Origin: CAYFZO01 sp965223735
Lineage (GTDB): Bacteria; Pseudomonadota; Gammaproteobacteria; Poriferisulfidales; Oxydemutatoraceae
Direction of reading: 5' to 3'
Assembly: GCA_965223735.1 (NCBI GenBank)
Contig: OZ245010.1
Span: 868,001-932,000, forward strand
Length of the DNA stretch: 64,000 nucleotides
Made by a program: the position numbers and the translations under genes. Each line of letters starts with the position of its first letter. Position 1 is the first letter of the stretch. The notes under the pieces are model-generated. The model worked only from the letters and a program-made list of their open reading frames with translations. It had not been told where the DNA came from and searched no databases. Below, piece after piece: positions 44,652 through 53,594 of the stretch.

Positions 44652-44915
44652 ATGATGGCGACGATCAACGTGCGGCAACTCAACGACGACGTGGTTCAGC
44701 GCCTCAAGCGGCGCGCTGCCGATAACAACCGCTCTCTGGAAGGCGAGGTGCGACACATCCTCGCCAGCGTGGTCGAGGACGAGATCTCAGCGAAACGCGC
44801 ATCCTTCCTGACACTGGCCGCCCGGTTGCGGCACGAGACCGAAGGCCGTGCACAAACGCCTTCGGAGGTTCTGATCCGGGATGACCGCGACACCGGGCAC
44901 CGCGTCATCCGATGA
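44652..44915 (+). CDS. vapB: FitA/VapB-type ribbon-helix-helix antitoxin
   Basis: An 87-residue antitoxin. The N-terminal DNA-binding ribbon-helix-helix is plain (TINVRQLNDDVVQRLKRRAADNNRSLEGEVRHIL split at residues 4-37), as in FitA-like proteins. The C-terminal part would wrap the PIN-domain toxin. Two consecutive ATG codons (44652, 44655) follow GGAAGGAGAG; the first is used here. Its stop overlaps the toxin start as ATGA. It should repress its own promoter at the upstream 39-bp palindrome. Confidence 0.88.
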   Translation: MMATINVRQLNDDVVQRLKRRAADNNRSLEGEVRHILASVVEDEISAKRASFLTLAARLRHETEGRAQTPSEVLIRDDRDTGHRVIR

Positions 44916-45343
44916 GCCTGGTGGTCGATGCCAGCGTGGCGGCCAAATGGCTGGTCGCGGAAGAGGACTCGAACGCAGCGCATCAGGTGGTAGTGGGCGG
45001 CGATGATCTGTACGCGCCTCGCCTGATGGCGTCCGAGATTGCCAGTGCACTGTGGCGCAAGGTCCGGCTCGGCGAGATTGAACGCGGTCGGGTCGGCGCG
45101 TTGATGGCCGCCGTACTGGAGATGCCCGTTCACTGGAGCACGGACGAGGCAGTCTGCGTAGATGCAGTTCGTCTTGCTCTGGCGCTCGACAGGCCGGTTT
45201 ACGATTGTGTCTATCTGGCGCTGGCGCATCGCACCGGCGCCCGGGTGGTGACAGCGGACTTGTGCTTCGCGCACGCGCTGGCGCCGACCGAACACGGCGA
45301 CAAGGTGGTGACGCTGGCGGATTACGCGAGGACGCAAAGCTGA
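44912..45343 (+). CDS. vapC: VapC-type PIN-domain toxin RNase
   Basis: A 143-residue PIN-domain ribonuclease. Acidic metal ligands are in place: VVDASVAAKWL (Asp6), the SEIASALWRKV segment (Glu), YDCVYLALAHRTGA (Asp) and VTADLCF (Asp). VapC toxins cut tRNA or rRNA and are neutralised by VapB. The start overlaps vapB by four bases. The 243 bases after it (45344-45586) contain dispersed repeats and the tRNA boundary but no gene. Confidence 0.9.
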   Translation: MSLVVDASVAAKWLVAEEDSNAAHQVVVGGDDLYAPRLMASEIASALWRKVRLGEIERGRVGALMAAVLEMPVHWSTDEAVCVDAVRLALALDRPVYDCVYLALAHRTGARVVTADLCFAHALAPTEHGDKVVTLADYARTQS

Positions 45344-45415
45344 CATGGCGACTGGCCTTCAACGTGTCGCGCCGGGGCGGATTTTTTCGCTGCGTCGATC
45401 ACCCTAGCGCACGAA

Positions 45416-45574
45416 GATCCTGACGTGATGCGGGAATAATACTAAACGCCAAGATGTTTACATACTGAGTACAAAGACCCCGACATGATGCAGGAATTTA
45501 CACGGGCGGCGGACAGATACCCGCTGAAGCGGTCCAGCTTATGAACAAACCCGGAAGACGGCTTGCCGGCAGGC
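45416..45574. repeat. Dispersed repeat copies next to tRNA-fMet
   Basis: Positions 45477-45574 are an imperfect direct copy of 42170-42266, ending 13 bases from the tRNA. A shorter partial copy of its first part (GATCCTGACGTGATGCGGGA) lies at 45416-45444. The two full copies lie on either side of the restriction-modification and VapBC genes. Confidence 0.6.
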
Positions 45575-45586
45575 ACCCGATCAGAT

Positions 45587-45663
45587 TGGTAGCGGGGGCA
45601 GGATTTGAACCTGCGACCTTCGGGTTATGAGCCCGACGAGCTTCCAGACTGCTCCACCCCGCA
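45587..45663 (-). tRNA. Initiator tRNA-fMet (CAT)
   Basis: The 77-nt tRNA includes an encoded CCA end (45587-45589). The anticodon CAT lies in a loop closed by the three G-C pairs GGG/CCC typical of initiators. The first base (T) and base 72 (T) cannot pair, another initiator hallmark. The D arm GGAGCAGTCTGGAAGCTC and T arm GCAGGTTCAAATCCTGC are normal. In E. coli this tRNA (metY) is directly upstream of rimP. Confidence 0.95.
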
Positions 45664-45678
45664 CCGGAAAGTGGCTGC

Positions 45679-45707
45679 ATTATAGAGAATAACGGCGGAA
45701 ACTCCAA
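45679..45707 (-). promoter_or_regulatory. Sigma70-type promoter of tRNA-fMet
   Basis: On the minus strand TTGGAG (45702-45707) and TATAAT (45679-45684) are separated by exactly 17 bases. Transcription would start close to 45672, about nine bases before the mature tRNA 5' end. Confidence 0.75.
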
Positions 45708-45737
45708 AACGCGGGTGCGGGACGCACACGCCGACGC

Positions 45738-46319
45738 TCAGGCTTCCTCCGCCAGCAGCCGCTCGATCGCTTTTTCTATCCTGACAGCGCGGGCATCGCC
45801 CGAATGAGTCTCACCGAAGAAAGCCGAACGCACGAACCCGCGCCTGTCGATCAGGTAGAACGCCGGCCAATAACGGTTGTTCATCGCGCGCCAGTAGGAA
45901 AAATCGTTGTCGATCATCACCGGATGGTGCAGGCCGAACTCCCTGACTTTCTCGACGACGTTGGAGCGGATCTTTTCGTGGTCAAACTCGGGGGCATGAA
46001 CACCGACAACCTGCAACCCGCGCTCTTCGTAGTCGGCCTCGACTTTCTTCAGCCAGGGAAAAGAGCGATAACAATTCCAGCAATCGAAAGTCCAGAAATC
46101 GAGCAACACGACTTTGCCGCGCAGGTCATTCCAGGTCAGCGGCGGCGAATTGATCCACTGTTGCGGCGACTTGTTGGTGAACTCGGGCGCCTTATGCACC
46201 TGGTCGAGGCTGCCCGCGCGCGGGCTGTCAAAAACACCGGTCGCAAAAGCAAAAAACGCCGTGCCCAATGCAAGCGACACAGCAAACAATCTGACGACCA
46301 TAACGCCTTTCCGGCTCAT
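45738..46319 (-). CDS. Thioredoxin-like/redoxin protein, TlpA-like, membrane anchored or secreted
   Basis: A 193-residue protein with an N-terminal hydrophobic signal/anchor (VVRLFAVSLALGTAFFAFATG) and a redoxin-type domain: LRGKVVLLDFWTFDCWNCYR with the redox pair CWNC near residue 87, VVGVHAPEFDHEK, and the cis-proline region YWPAFYLIDRRG. It resembles the periplasmic TlpA/DipZ C-terminal type that keeps thiols reduced in the cell envelope. The start was set at ATG 46319, eight codons inside a longer frame, because GGGTGAGG precedes it. It is the gene just upstream of the tRNA-fMet promoter. Confidence 0.82.
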   Translation of the reverse strand: MSRKGVMVVRLFAVSLALGTAFFAFATGVFDSPRAGSLDQVHKAPEFTNKSPQQWINSPPLTWNDLRGKVVLLDFWTFDCWNCYRSFPWLKKVEADYEERGLQVVGVHAPEFDHEKIRSNVVEKVREFGLHHPVMIDNDFSYWRAMNNRYWPAFYLIDRRGFVRSAFFGETHSGDARAVRIEKAIERLLAEEA

Positions 46320-46434
46320 CGCCTCACCCTTCCGGGAATCCACATGGTCAGATCCAGTAGTTCAGCAAATATATATATTAACCCAGGACGCGGGGGGCTT
46401 TCCTGAAAAATCAGCGGATCAATTAAAAAACGTT

Positions 46435-47022
46435 TCAGGGATCGATCAGGATCGGTGTGCCATCGGCGGCCAGTCGCCAGACTTCTTCCATGTCGCGGTT
46501 GCTGAGCGCGATGCAGCCGTCGGTCCAGTCTCGCCCGGCCGTTTCTTCCAGCCATCCACGCCCGGCGACACCATTGGGCTGACCGTGGATCATGATGCTG
46601 TCACCCGCGTCCATGTTCTTGTACCTCGCGCGGCGCAGATCGTTCTGATTCGGATACGAAATATGCAAAGACAGGTAAAACCTGCTGTCTGAGTTGCGCC
46701 AATCTATCAGGTACAGCCCCTCGGGCGTGCGCGAATCACCGGCGGAGAGTTTGTGCCCGACCGGGTTGGCGCCGAGCGCAATCGGATAGCTGCGAACGAC
46801 CCTGTAATCTTTCAGGAGATACAACGCGCGTTCCGACTTGCGCACCCAGATCATGTCCGCCGCGTCATCCGCAGGCAGAGGCCGCGCGAACGGCAATTGC
46901 AGGCAAAGGGCGACGAGCACCGCCGACACCAATGCGCCCACCCGCGTGTTGACCCGTTGAACCCAACCGACCGCCGGGACGTGAATGGTGCCTTTCCGCC
47001 TTTTCACCGTTAAACCAAGCAC
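46435..47022 (-). CDS. L,D-transpeptidase (YkuD) family protein
   Basis: A 195-residue protein with a hydrophobic N-terminal segment (about residues 27-48) and a YkuD domain: WVRKSERALYLLKDYRVVRSYP near residue 58, SAGDSRTPEGLYLI near 92, IMIHGQPNG near 143 and the catalytic block TDGCIALSNRDMEEVW near 167-182. Such enzymes cross-link peptidoglycan 3-3 or attach lipoproteins. The start GTG at 47022 is taken from the longest frame; a GTG five codons later is possible. It is divergent from the M16 peptidase pair. Confidence 0.88.
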   Translation of the reverse strand: MLGLTVKRRKGTIHVPAVGWVQRVNTRVGALVSAVLVALCLQLPFARPLPADDAADMIWVRKSERALYLLKDYRVVRSYPIALGANPVGHKLSAGDSRTPEGLYLIDWRNSDSRFYLSLHISYPNQNDLRRARYKNMDAGDSIMIHGQPNGVAGRGWLEETAGRDWTDGCIALSNRDMEEVWRLAADGTPILIDP

Positions 47023-47044
47023 GTAATTCTGATAATCTTACACC

Positions 47045-48445
47045 ATGCAGACCAGGCCGGGAAAACTTGCCGTTGCGTGCATCGGTTTGTGCATCGGCGT
47101 GGTCGCCGGATGCTCGACGACTGGCGCCTATTCTTCTCGCAACGTTCACTTTGAGCCGAATGAGCACGGCGTGACTGAATTCACGCTCGACAACGGCATG
47201 AAAGTCATCGTCAAGGAAGACCACCGCGCGCCGATATCGGTCGTGCAACTTTGGTACCGGATCGGTTCCAACGACGAGGCGGGCGGGCATACAGGCGTAT
47301 CCCATGCACTCGAACACATGATGTTCAAGGGCACCCCCGAATATCCGGCTGAAAAATTGACGGAAACGATCAAGCGCGAAGGCGGACGCTACAACGCATT
47401 CACCGGAAGCGACTATACCGCCTATTACGAAGTCTTTGAAAAAAGCCGAATGCCGATCAGCTTCCGGATCGAGGCCGACCGCATGACCAACCTCACGTTG
47501 CGCCAAGAGGACTTTGAAAAAGAGATTGAAGTGGTCAGGGAAGAAAGACGCCTGCGCACCGAGGACAACCCCAAAAGCCGCCTGTACGAGCAGTTGTACG
47601 CCACCGCATTCAGCAATTCGCCGAGCGGGCAACCGGTCATCGGGTGGATGGACGACCTGAACAACATGACGCTCGACGACCTGAAAGCCTGGTACCGCCG
47701 CTGGTACGCACCGAACAACGCGGTGCTGATGGTCGCGGGCGACGTCACACCCGAGGAGGTTTACCCTCTGGCGATGCACTATATGGCGCCGCTCAGGCCG
47801 GTCCCTCTGCCCGCACGCAAGCCACGGCGCGAAGCTCAGCAACGAGGCGAAAAGCGCATCGTCCTGAAACTGCCCGCGGAACGGCCCCATCTCGCCATGG
47901 GGTACCGCGCGCCGTCGGTGGGACAGACGGCGGAACCGTGGGAGCCTTACGCGCTGGCGGTGTTGCAGACGGTGCTGTCGGGCGGCGGAGATACGCGCTT
48001 TGCAAAGCATCTGGTGCGGGGCAGAAAAATAGCGCAGAGCGCAAATGCAGGCTATAGCCTGTACAACCGCTACGACGATCTTTTCACGATTTCCGCAGAG
48101 CCGGTCGAGGGGGCCGACATTGCCGCACTCGAAGCCGCCATTGAAGAGGAGATCAAAAAAATAAAGAACGAAGGCATCAACATTGCGGAACTCGACCGCG
48201 TCAGGGCCAAGGTCTATGCCAACGAAATCTACGGCCGCGACTCAGTGACCCGCCAGGCCTATAAACTCGCCGCGCTCGAAACCATCGGCATAGGCTGGCG
48301 CGCGGCCTACGAGTTTTTTGACCGCATCAAGCAGGTAACGCCACAGCAGGTGCAGGCGGTGGCCAGGAAGTACCTGGTCAAGGATCGCCGAACGGTCGCC
48401 GTTCTCGACCCGCAACCGATTGAACGACAGGCCGCAACCGAATGA
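47045..48445 (+). CDS. M16-family zinc metallopeptidase, lipoprotein
   Basis: A 466-residue peptidase with a lipobox-like N-terminus (CIGLCIGVVAGCSTTG, Cys22) and the inverted zinc motif HALEH near residue 96, followed by the third ligand Glu in EIEVVREERR near 160. The C-terminal half has the usual second M16 domain. Homologues degrade small peptides or unfolded proteins in the envelope (pitrilysin/PqqL type). Its stop overlaps the start of the next gene as ATGA, so the pair is co-translated. Confidence 0.9.
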   Translation: MQTRPGKLAVACIGLCIGVVAGCSTTGAYSSRNVHFEPNEHGVTEFTLDNGMKVIVKEDHRAPISVVQLWYRIGSNDEAGGHTGVSHALEHMMFKGTPEYPAEKLTETIKREGGRYNAFTGSDYTAYYEVFEKSRMPISFRIEADRMTNLTLRQEDFEKEIEVVREERRLRTEDNPKSRLYEQLYATAFSNSPSGQPVIGWMDDLNNMTLDDLKAWYRRWYAPNNAVLMVAGDVTPEEVYPLAMHYMAPLRPVPLPARKPRREAQQRGEKRIVLKLPAERPHLAMGYRAPSVGQTAEPWEPYALAVLQTVLSGGGDTRFAKHLVRGRKIAQSANAGYSLYNRYDDLFTISAEPVEGADIAALEAAIEEEIKKIKNEGINIAELDRVRAKVYANEIYGRDSVTRQAYKLAALETIGIGWRAAYEFFDRIKQVTPQQVQAVARKYLVKDRRTVAVLDPQPIERQAATE

Positions 48446-49788
48446 CCAGCAAACGCATCAACGCCCGCAACACGGTGGGCGGCTGGAGATTATGCGCCGC
48501 CGCAACGTGCTTCGCCGCGGCTTCACAGTCGGCGACCGCGCTGCCCGAAATCCAGCACTGGATAAACGACGCCGACGTGCCGGTGTATTTCGTGCACATA
48601 TCCGAATTGCCGATGGTGGACATCGAATTACGCTTTGCCCGTTCGGGCTCCGCTCACGAGGGGGAAAAATACGGTCTCGCCTCAATGACCGCGGGCATGC
48701 TGCATCAGGGTGCGGCCGGCATGAACGCCGACGAGATCGCGGAAACTTTCAGCGGTCTCGGCGCACGCACCGGCGCATCCTCCGGATCGGATTCATCGCA
48801 AACCTCGCTGCGGAGCCTGACCGAGCCGCAATACTTCGACCGCGCACTGGAGACTTGGTTCAAAGTCTTCTCCTCCCCCGATTTTCCCGAAGAGCAATTT
48901 GAACGACGACGCAAAAACGTGCTGACCGGCATTGAAAGCAGGCGCCAGAACCCCGGCGCCATCGCCAATGAAGCCTTTCGCAAGGCAGTCTATGGAGACC
49001 ACCCCTACGGGCATCCGGGATCGGGCACCAGGGAAACCGTCACCGCGTTGACGCTCGGCGACCTCCGCCGCTTTCACCAAAAGCACTACGTCACCTCCAA
49101 TCTGATCATCACCATGGTCGGCGCAATATCGCGCGGGCAGGCGGCCCGGATTGCCGACCGGTTATCGGCGGCGCTGGCAACCGGCGAACCGGCCGAAGCG
49201 TTACCGCCGGCCCCGGCGCTGAAAGAGGCGGTCACCGTACGCATCCCGTTCCCTTCCGAACAGGCTCACGTCAAAATAGGCCAGACACTGGTCAAAAATG
49301 ATCATCCCGAAAAGCACGCGCTTCTCCTCGGCAACAGAATACTCGGCAGCACCGGTTTCGGTTCGCGTCTGCTCGAAGAGATCCGCGTCAAGCGCGGACT
49401 CGCGTACAGCGCCGGCAGCCGCATCAGGCTGCCCGCCTCCACCGGCGTTTTCCTCGTATCCTTTCAGACCCGGCTGGACCAGGTGGACGAGGCGATCGCC
49501 ACCGCGCACGAAGTATTGAATGAATTTGTCGCTTCCGGCCCCACCGAAGAAGAGATTGAACTGGCGCTCGACGGCATCCGCGGCGACAGCGTATTCAAAA
49601 CGGACAGCAACGGGCGCATCATGGCGGAAGTCAGCAGCATGGCCTTTCACAAGAAAAACCTGGACCACTTCCGGGACTATGTACGAAGGTTTGAAAAAGA
49701 AAGCCGCGGATCAGTCGCCGCCGCCTACCGGAAGCACCTGAAACCGGGCAACATGGTCACCGTCATCGTCGGGGGCCCCGCCGAATAG
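48442..49788 (+). CDS. M16-family partner protein without zinc motif
   Basis: A 448-residue secreted protein with a signal-like N-terminus (WRLCAAATCFAAASQSATA). It has the M16 fold (PMVDIELRFARSGSAHEGEKYGLASMTAGML; RVKRGLAYSAGSRI) but lacks HxxEH: the corresponding position reads MTAGMLHQGA. This is typical of the inactive subunit that pairs with an active M16 peptidase. It overlaps the preceding gene by four bases and is followed seven bases later by rsmD. Confidence 0.9.
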   Translation: MTSKRINARNTVGGWRLCAAATCFAAASQSATALPEIQHWINDADVPVYFVHISELPMVDIELRFARSGSAHEGEKYGLASMTAGMLHQGAAGMNADEIAETFSGLGARTGASSGSDSSQTSLRSLTEPQYFDRALETWFKVFSSPDFPEEQFERRRKNVLTGIESRRQNPGAIANEAFRKAVYGDHPYGHPGSGTRETVTALTLGDLRRFHQKHYVTSNLIITMVGAISRGQAARIADRLSAALATGEPAEALPPAPALKEAVTVRIPFPSEQAHVKIGQTLVKNDHPEKHALLLGNRILGSTGFGSRLLEEIRVKRGLAYSAGSRIRLPASTGVFLVSFQTRLDQVDEAIATAHEVLNEFVASGPTEEEIELALDGIRGDSVFKTDSNGRIMAEVSSMAFHKKNLDHFRDYVRRFEKESRGSVAAAYRKHLKPGNMVTVIVGGPAE

Positions 49789-49794
49789 CCGGCC

Positions 49795-50367
49795 GTGAAC
49801 GCCCGCACCAAAGCGCAACTGCGTATCATCGGCGGCCGGTGGGCACGGCACAATCTCAAATTCCTCGACCTGCCGGAAGTCCGCCCGACGCCGAACCGCG
49901 TGCGCGAAACGCTGTTCAACTGGCTCGCGCCGTACATTGAAGGCGCGGCCTGCCTCGACCTGTTCGCCGGCAGCGGCGCCCTGGGCTTTGAAGCGGTCTC
50001 GCGCGGCGCAGCCTCGGCAACGTTGGTCGAGAGCAACCGGCGGATCTGCACGCAGATCAAAAGTGAAATCGCCCGCTTTGATACCGGCGCAATAAAAGTT
50101 ATCGCCGCCGACGCACACGCTTTTGTACGGCAAACACGCAACCGGTATGACATCGTCTTTCTCGACCCGCCGTTCGGCGGCGGCGTTGCGCAAAAAACAC
50201 TGACCGCACTGGCGGAGAACGGGCATATCCTGTCGCCAGCGTCTTTGGTCTATGTCGAGTGGAGATCAGAAACCGGGATTGCGCCACCCGCCGGTCTGAA
50301 CATATTGCGTCAAAAGCAGGCGTCGGAGGTTCAATACGCCCTGCTCGGCGGGCAACGTGTTGCCTGA
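49795..50367 (+). CDS. rsmD: 16S rRNA (guanine(966)-N2)-methyltransferase
   Basis: A 190-residue Rossmann-fold methyltransferase. RIIGGRWARHNLKF at the N-terminus, RPTPNRVRETLFNWL, the AdoMet motif CLDLFAGSGALGFEAVSRGA and the catalytic DIVFLDPPFGGG near residue 120 are all diagnostic of RsmD. The start is a GTG at 49795 close behind the M16 partner gene. The following coaD gene is a common neighbour of rsmD. Confidence 0.95.
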   Translation: MNARTKAQLRIIGGRWARHNLKFLDLPEVRPTPNRVRETLFNWLAPYIEGAACLDLFAGSGALGFEAVSRGAASATLVESNRRICTQIKSEIARFDTGAIKVIAADAHAFVRQTRNRYDIVFLDPPFGGGVAQKTLTALAENGHILSPASLVYVEWRSETGIAPPAGLNILRQKQASEVQYALLGGQRVA

Positions 50368-50421
50368 CATCCGGGGCGCGGCGCGCGAACGCTCGGCTAT
50401 AATCCGCCGCGAGGACACCCG

Positions 50422-50928
50422 ATGAAGATCACCGCTGTTTACCCCGGCACTTTCGACCCGATCACGAACGGCCATATAGACCTTGCGCGCAGGGCGGCGA
50501 CACTGTTCAGCCGGGTGGTGATCGGCGTCGCTGCCGCCGAGGACGAAAACTCCCTGCTCGACCCACAGACGCGCGTGAGCATTGCGCGGGAGACTTTGTC
50601 CGACAACAACAGCATCGAGGTCTTCAGTTTTGACGGCCTGCTGGTCGATTTCGCAAAGCAACACGACGCGCGCGTGATCCTGCGCGGACTGCGTGCGGTA
50701 TCGGACTTTGAGTATGAATTCCGTCTGGCCGGCATGAACCGCCAACTCGACAAGAACCTGGAGTCGGTGTTTCTGACGCCGGCCGATGAATACACTTTCA
50801 TTTCTTCGAGCCTGATCCGGGAAATTGCATTGCTGGACGGGGACATCTCGCGCTTCGTGCCCGCGGCCGTCGCACGGGCTGTTGCTCAAGCCGTCGAACG
50901 GCGCCGCAAAAAACCGCCCCGATCCTGA
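50422..50928 (+). CDS. coaD: Phosphopantetheine adenylyltransferase
   Basis: A 168-residue enzyme of coenzyme A biosynthesis, adenylating 4'-phosphopantetheine. The nucleotidyl-transferase signature YPGTFDPITNGHID at residues 6-19, the ILRGLRAVSDFEYEF region near 90 and the SSSLIREIALLDGD block near 129 are intact. It follows rsmD with a gap of 54 bases, in the standard rsmD-coaD order. Confidence 0.96.
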   Translation: MKITAVYPGTFDPITNGHIDLARRAATLFSRVVIGVAAAEDENSLLDPQTRVSIARETLSDNNSIEVFSFDGLLVDFAKQHDARVILRGLRAVSDFEYEFRLAGMNRQLDKNLESVFLTPADEYTFISSSLIREIALLDGDISRFVPAAVARAVAQAVERRRKKPPRS

Positions 50929-50999
50929 CACCCGCTTTATCCCTGATCAGCGCAGCGACCGGCCGCGCCGACGACGACGAACTGAAACAAACCTGACCC

Positions 51000-52697
51000 A
51001 TGCTCCCGTTCTTCAGCAGATTGTTCTCCGCAGCTTTGCTGTTGCTTGTCGCCTGTACCGTGCAGGCCGCGCCGGCCGCACCGGCAAAATACGCGCTCGC
51101 AACCGCCCACCCTCAAGCCACCCAGGCGGGCGCAAAGATCCTCGACGCCGGCGGCAACGCGTTTGACGCGGCGGTGGCGGTTGCCGCAATGCTGGCGGTG
51201 GTTGAACCGTATTCGTCGGGTATCGGCGGCGGTGGATTCTGGCTTCTGTACCGCGCCGAAAACAACCAAGAAGTCATGCTCGACGGTCGTGAACGCGCGC
51301 CGTACGCCGCCCACCGCGATATGTTCCTCGACAAAAACGGAGACGTTATCCCGAAACGCTCGGTTGACGGCGTACTCGCCGCGGGCATCCCGGGGCTGCC
51401 GGCCGCACTGGTCTATCTCGCAAAGCACTACGGCCGCCTGCCGCTTTCAACGACGCTGGCGCCTGCAATTCAATCTGCGATACGGGGTTTCGCCGCCGAC
51501 AAAAAATTCATCCGCCTGCTGCGTCTGCGCCTCGACGCGGTCCGCGCCTCACCCGCATCGGCGGGTGTTTTTCTGGCTGACGGCAACCCGCCTGAACCGG
51601 GACAACTGATCCGCCAGCCGGAACTCGCCGAAGTCCTGAACCGGATCGCGGTACAGGGCAGGGACGGCTTCTACCGCGGCGAAACCGCTGAAAAACTTGT
51701 CCGCGGCGTCGCCGCGGCGGGCGGCATCTGGCGGCGCGAGGACTTGACCGAATACGAGGTCGTCGTCAGAACTCCCGTACGCTTCTCCTACCGGAACGCA
51801 CGTATCACCAGCGCCGCGCTGCCATCGTCCGGTGGCATCGTCATGGCGGAGATATTCAACATCCTCTCGCACTTTGACATCGCGTCGATGAACGAAACTG
51901 AAAAGACGCACCATCTGGTCGAAGCGATGCGTCTCGCCTACCGCGACCGCGCGCGTCATCTCGGCGATCCTGATTTCGTCCCGGTGCCGACAGCGGAACT
52001 GACGAGCCCGTCCTACGCCGCCGGGCTGGCGAAAACGATCGACAAGACACGCGCCGGCGGCAACCCGTCCGGCGACAAAACCGGCGACGCAGATGGCGAT
52101 GCCGGCGGCGAAGGCAGAAACACCACGCATTACTCGATTATTGACGCCGAAGGCAACCGCGTCGCCGCCACACTGTCGATCAACTATCCGTTCGGCTCCG
52201 GTTTCACCGCGCCCGGCACCGGCGTTTTACTGAACAACGAGATGGACGATTTCGTCGCAAAACCCGGCACCCCGAACCTGTACGGCCTGGTCGGCGGCAA
52301 GGCCAATTCCGTCGCGCCCGGCAAGCGCATGCTGTCGAGCATGTCGCCGACCTTCATCGACGACGGACAGCGCGTCGCAATTCTCGGCACGCCCGGCGGC
52401 AGCCGCATCATCACAATGGTCACGCTCGCGATACTCAGATTCCTCGGCGGAGACAACGCGGAGGCCATCGTGTCGGGAAAGCGCTTCCATCACCAATACC
52501 TTCCCGACTCAATCCAGTTTGAACCACAAGCGCTCGGCGCGAATGCACAGAAACAGTTAAAAGCAATGGGGCACCGACTGACCCCGCTCAAAAGGAATTA
52601 CGGCAATATGCAGATCGTGATCTGGAACTACAAGAACAATACGCTGAGCGCCGCCGCCGACCCCCGCGGCATCGGATCGGCACACATACAACAATGA
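51000..52697 (+). CDS. ggt: Gamma-glutamyltranspeptidase
   Basis: A 565-residue periplasmic precursor with a signal peptide (LFSAALLLLVACTVQAAP). It has the GGT layout: AGGNAFDAAVAVAAML and SGIGGGGFWLLY near residues 50-85, and GRERAPYAA. The autoprocessing site with catalytic Thr is in NTTHYSIIDAEGNRVA near residue 377, followed by the small-subunit blocks NNEMDDF and MSPTFI. It hydrolyses glutathione or transfers its gamma-glutamyl group. It is a separate unit from coaD (71-base gap) and convergent with the DUF218 gene. Confidence 0.95.
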   Translation: MLPFFSRLFSAALLLLVACTVQAAPAAPAKYALATAHPQATQAGAKILDAGGNAFDAAVAVAAMLAVVEPYSSGIGGGGFWLLYRAENNQEVMLDGRERAPYAAHRDMFLDKNGDVIPKRSVDGVLAAGIPGLPAALVYLAKHYGRLPLSTTLAPAIQSAIRGFAADKKFIRLLRLRLDAVRASPASAGVFLADGNPPEPGQLIRQPELAEVLNRIAVQGRDGFYRGETAEKLVRGVAAAGGIWRREDLTEYEVVVRTPVRFSYRNARITSAALPSSGGIVMAEIFNILSHFDIASMNETEKTHHLVEAMRLAYRDRARHLGDPDFVPVPTAELTSPSYAAGLAKTIDKTRAGGNPSGDKTGDADGDAGGEGRNTTHYSIIDAEGNRVAATLSINYPFGSGFTAPGTGVLLNNEMDDFVAKPGTPNLYGLVGGKANSVAPGKRMLSSMSPTFIDDGQRVAILGTPGGSRIITMVTLAILRFLGGDNAEAIVSGKRFHHQYLPDSIQFEPQALGANAQKQLKAMGHRLTPLKRNYGNMQIVIWNYKNNTLSAAADPRGIGSAHIQQ

Positions 52698-52788
52698 CGC
52701 TGTTGACACCCGGCGTCCTGACGCCTCCCCCGGTCCCCTTCCCTCTTCACCGTGGCGGTAAACCAGCGATGACGGCGCGGATAAGCGC

Positions 52789-53589
52789 TCATGGCGCGGG
52801 AAGCAGCGCGTCGGTTTTGTCGGCCAGATAATAAGCAAACAAACCAATCCACCTTTTGACCGCCTCATTAAATTCCCATACACGACTGAAGGAAAACCAT
52901 TGCGGCGAGAATTGATAACTGCCGTCGGTCCTGAAATCCACCGGTACAGCGACCACATCCCAACCGGCACGACGGAACACACCGACGCTTCTCGGTATAT
53001 GTGCCGCCGAAGTCACAAGCAGCCACACTTCTCCGGGCACGGGACGCGCCAGGCGCTTTGTGTACACTGCATTCTCATAGGTGTTGCGCGCACGGGTTTC
53101 ATAACGGATCCGGCCACCGTCCGCCCTCTGCGATTCAAAAAAAGCCTGCGCGACCGTATGGGCACCGGCATCCCCGGGAATAAGGCGGCCCGAGTACCCG
53201 CTGAAAAAAACCCGCGCGCGCGGAAACCGGCGCATCAAAGCCATGGTTTCCGTCAGGCGTTCGGCGTCGCTGCCCAGCGCGGGTTGCCCGCGCCGCCGGC
53301 TGATATCAGCGTCCAGATGACCCGAAAGCACGACGATGCCGGTCACGTTGGCAGGCAGATCGCGCACAACGGGAAACCGATTCTCAAGTACCGTCGTGAG
53401 CCAAGCATTCACGGGGAAAATGCCGAGCAGCAGCACGACAAGTAACACACTCGTGACCAGCAATCGCCCACCCCTTGAAAACTGCGTCCATAAAAGCAGC
53501 CCGCCCGCGGCCAACAGCCACAGCAGAACATTAAGCGGCTGCAACAAATTCCAGAAAACCTTTGAGACGATAAAAAACAGGGTATCCAC
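52789..53589 (-). CDS. DUF218/YdcF-ElyC-type membrane protein
   Basis: A 266-residue protein with two or three N-terminal transmembrane segments (NVLLWLLAAGGLLLW; LLVTSVLLVVLLLGIFP) and a DUF218 domain: GIVVLSGHLDADISRRRG, ARVFFSGYSGRLIPG, RARNTYENAVYTKRL and WLLVTSAAHIPRSVGVFRRAGWDV. This is the ElyC family linked to envelope and lipid-carrier metabolism in E. coli. The start was placed at GTG 53589, just after the mutM stop; a longer frame overlaps mutM. Confidence 0.85.
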   Translation of the reverse strand: MDTLFFIVSKVFWNLLQPLNVLLWLLAAGGLLLWTQFSRGGRLLVTSVLLVVLLLGIFPVNAWLTTVLENRFPVVRDLPANVTGIVVLSGHLDADISRRRGQPALGSDAERLTETMALMRRFPRARVFFSGYSGRLIPGDAGAHTVAQAFFESQRADGGRIRYETRARNTYENAVYTKRLARPVPGEVWLLVTSAAHIPRSVGVFRRAGWDVVAVPVDFRTDGSYQFSPQWFSFSRVWEFNEAVKRWIGLFAYYLADKTDALLPAP

Positions 53590-53594
53590 GGCAA

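Noticed and set aside
44218..44655. Plus-strand frame of 145 codons between the methyltransferase and vapB
   Set aside because: It spans two dispersed repeats and the vapB operator and resembles no family.
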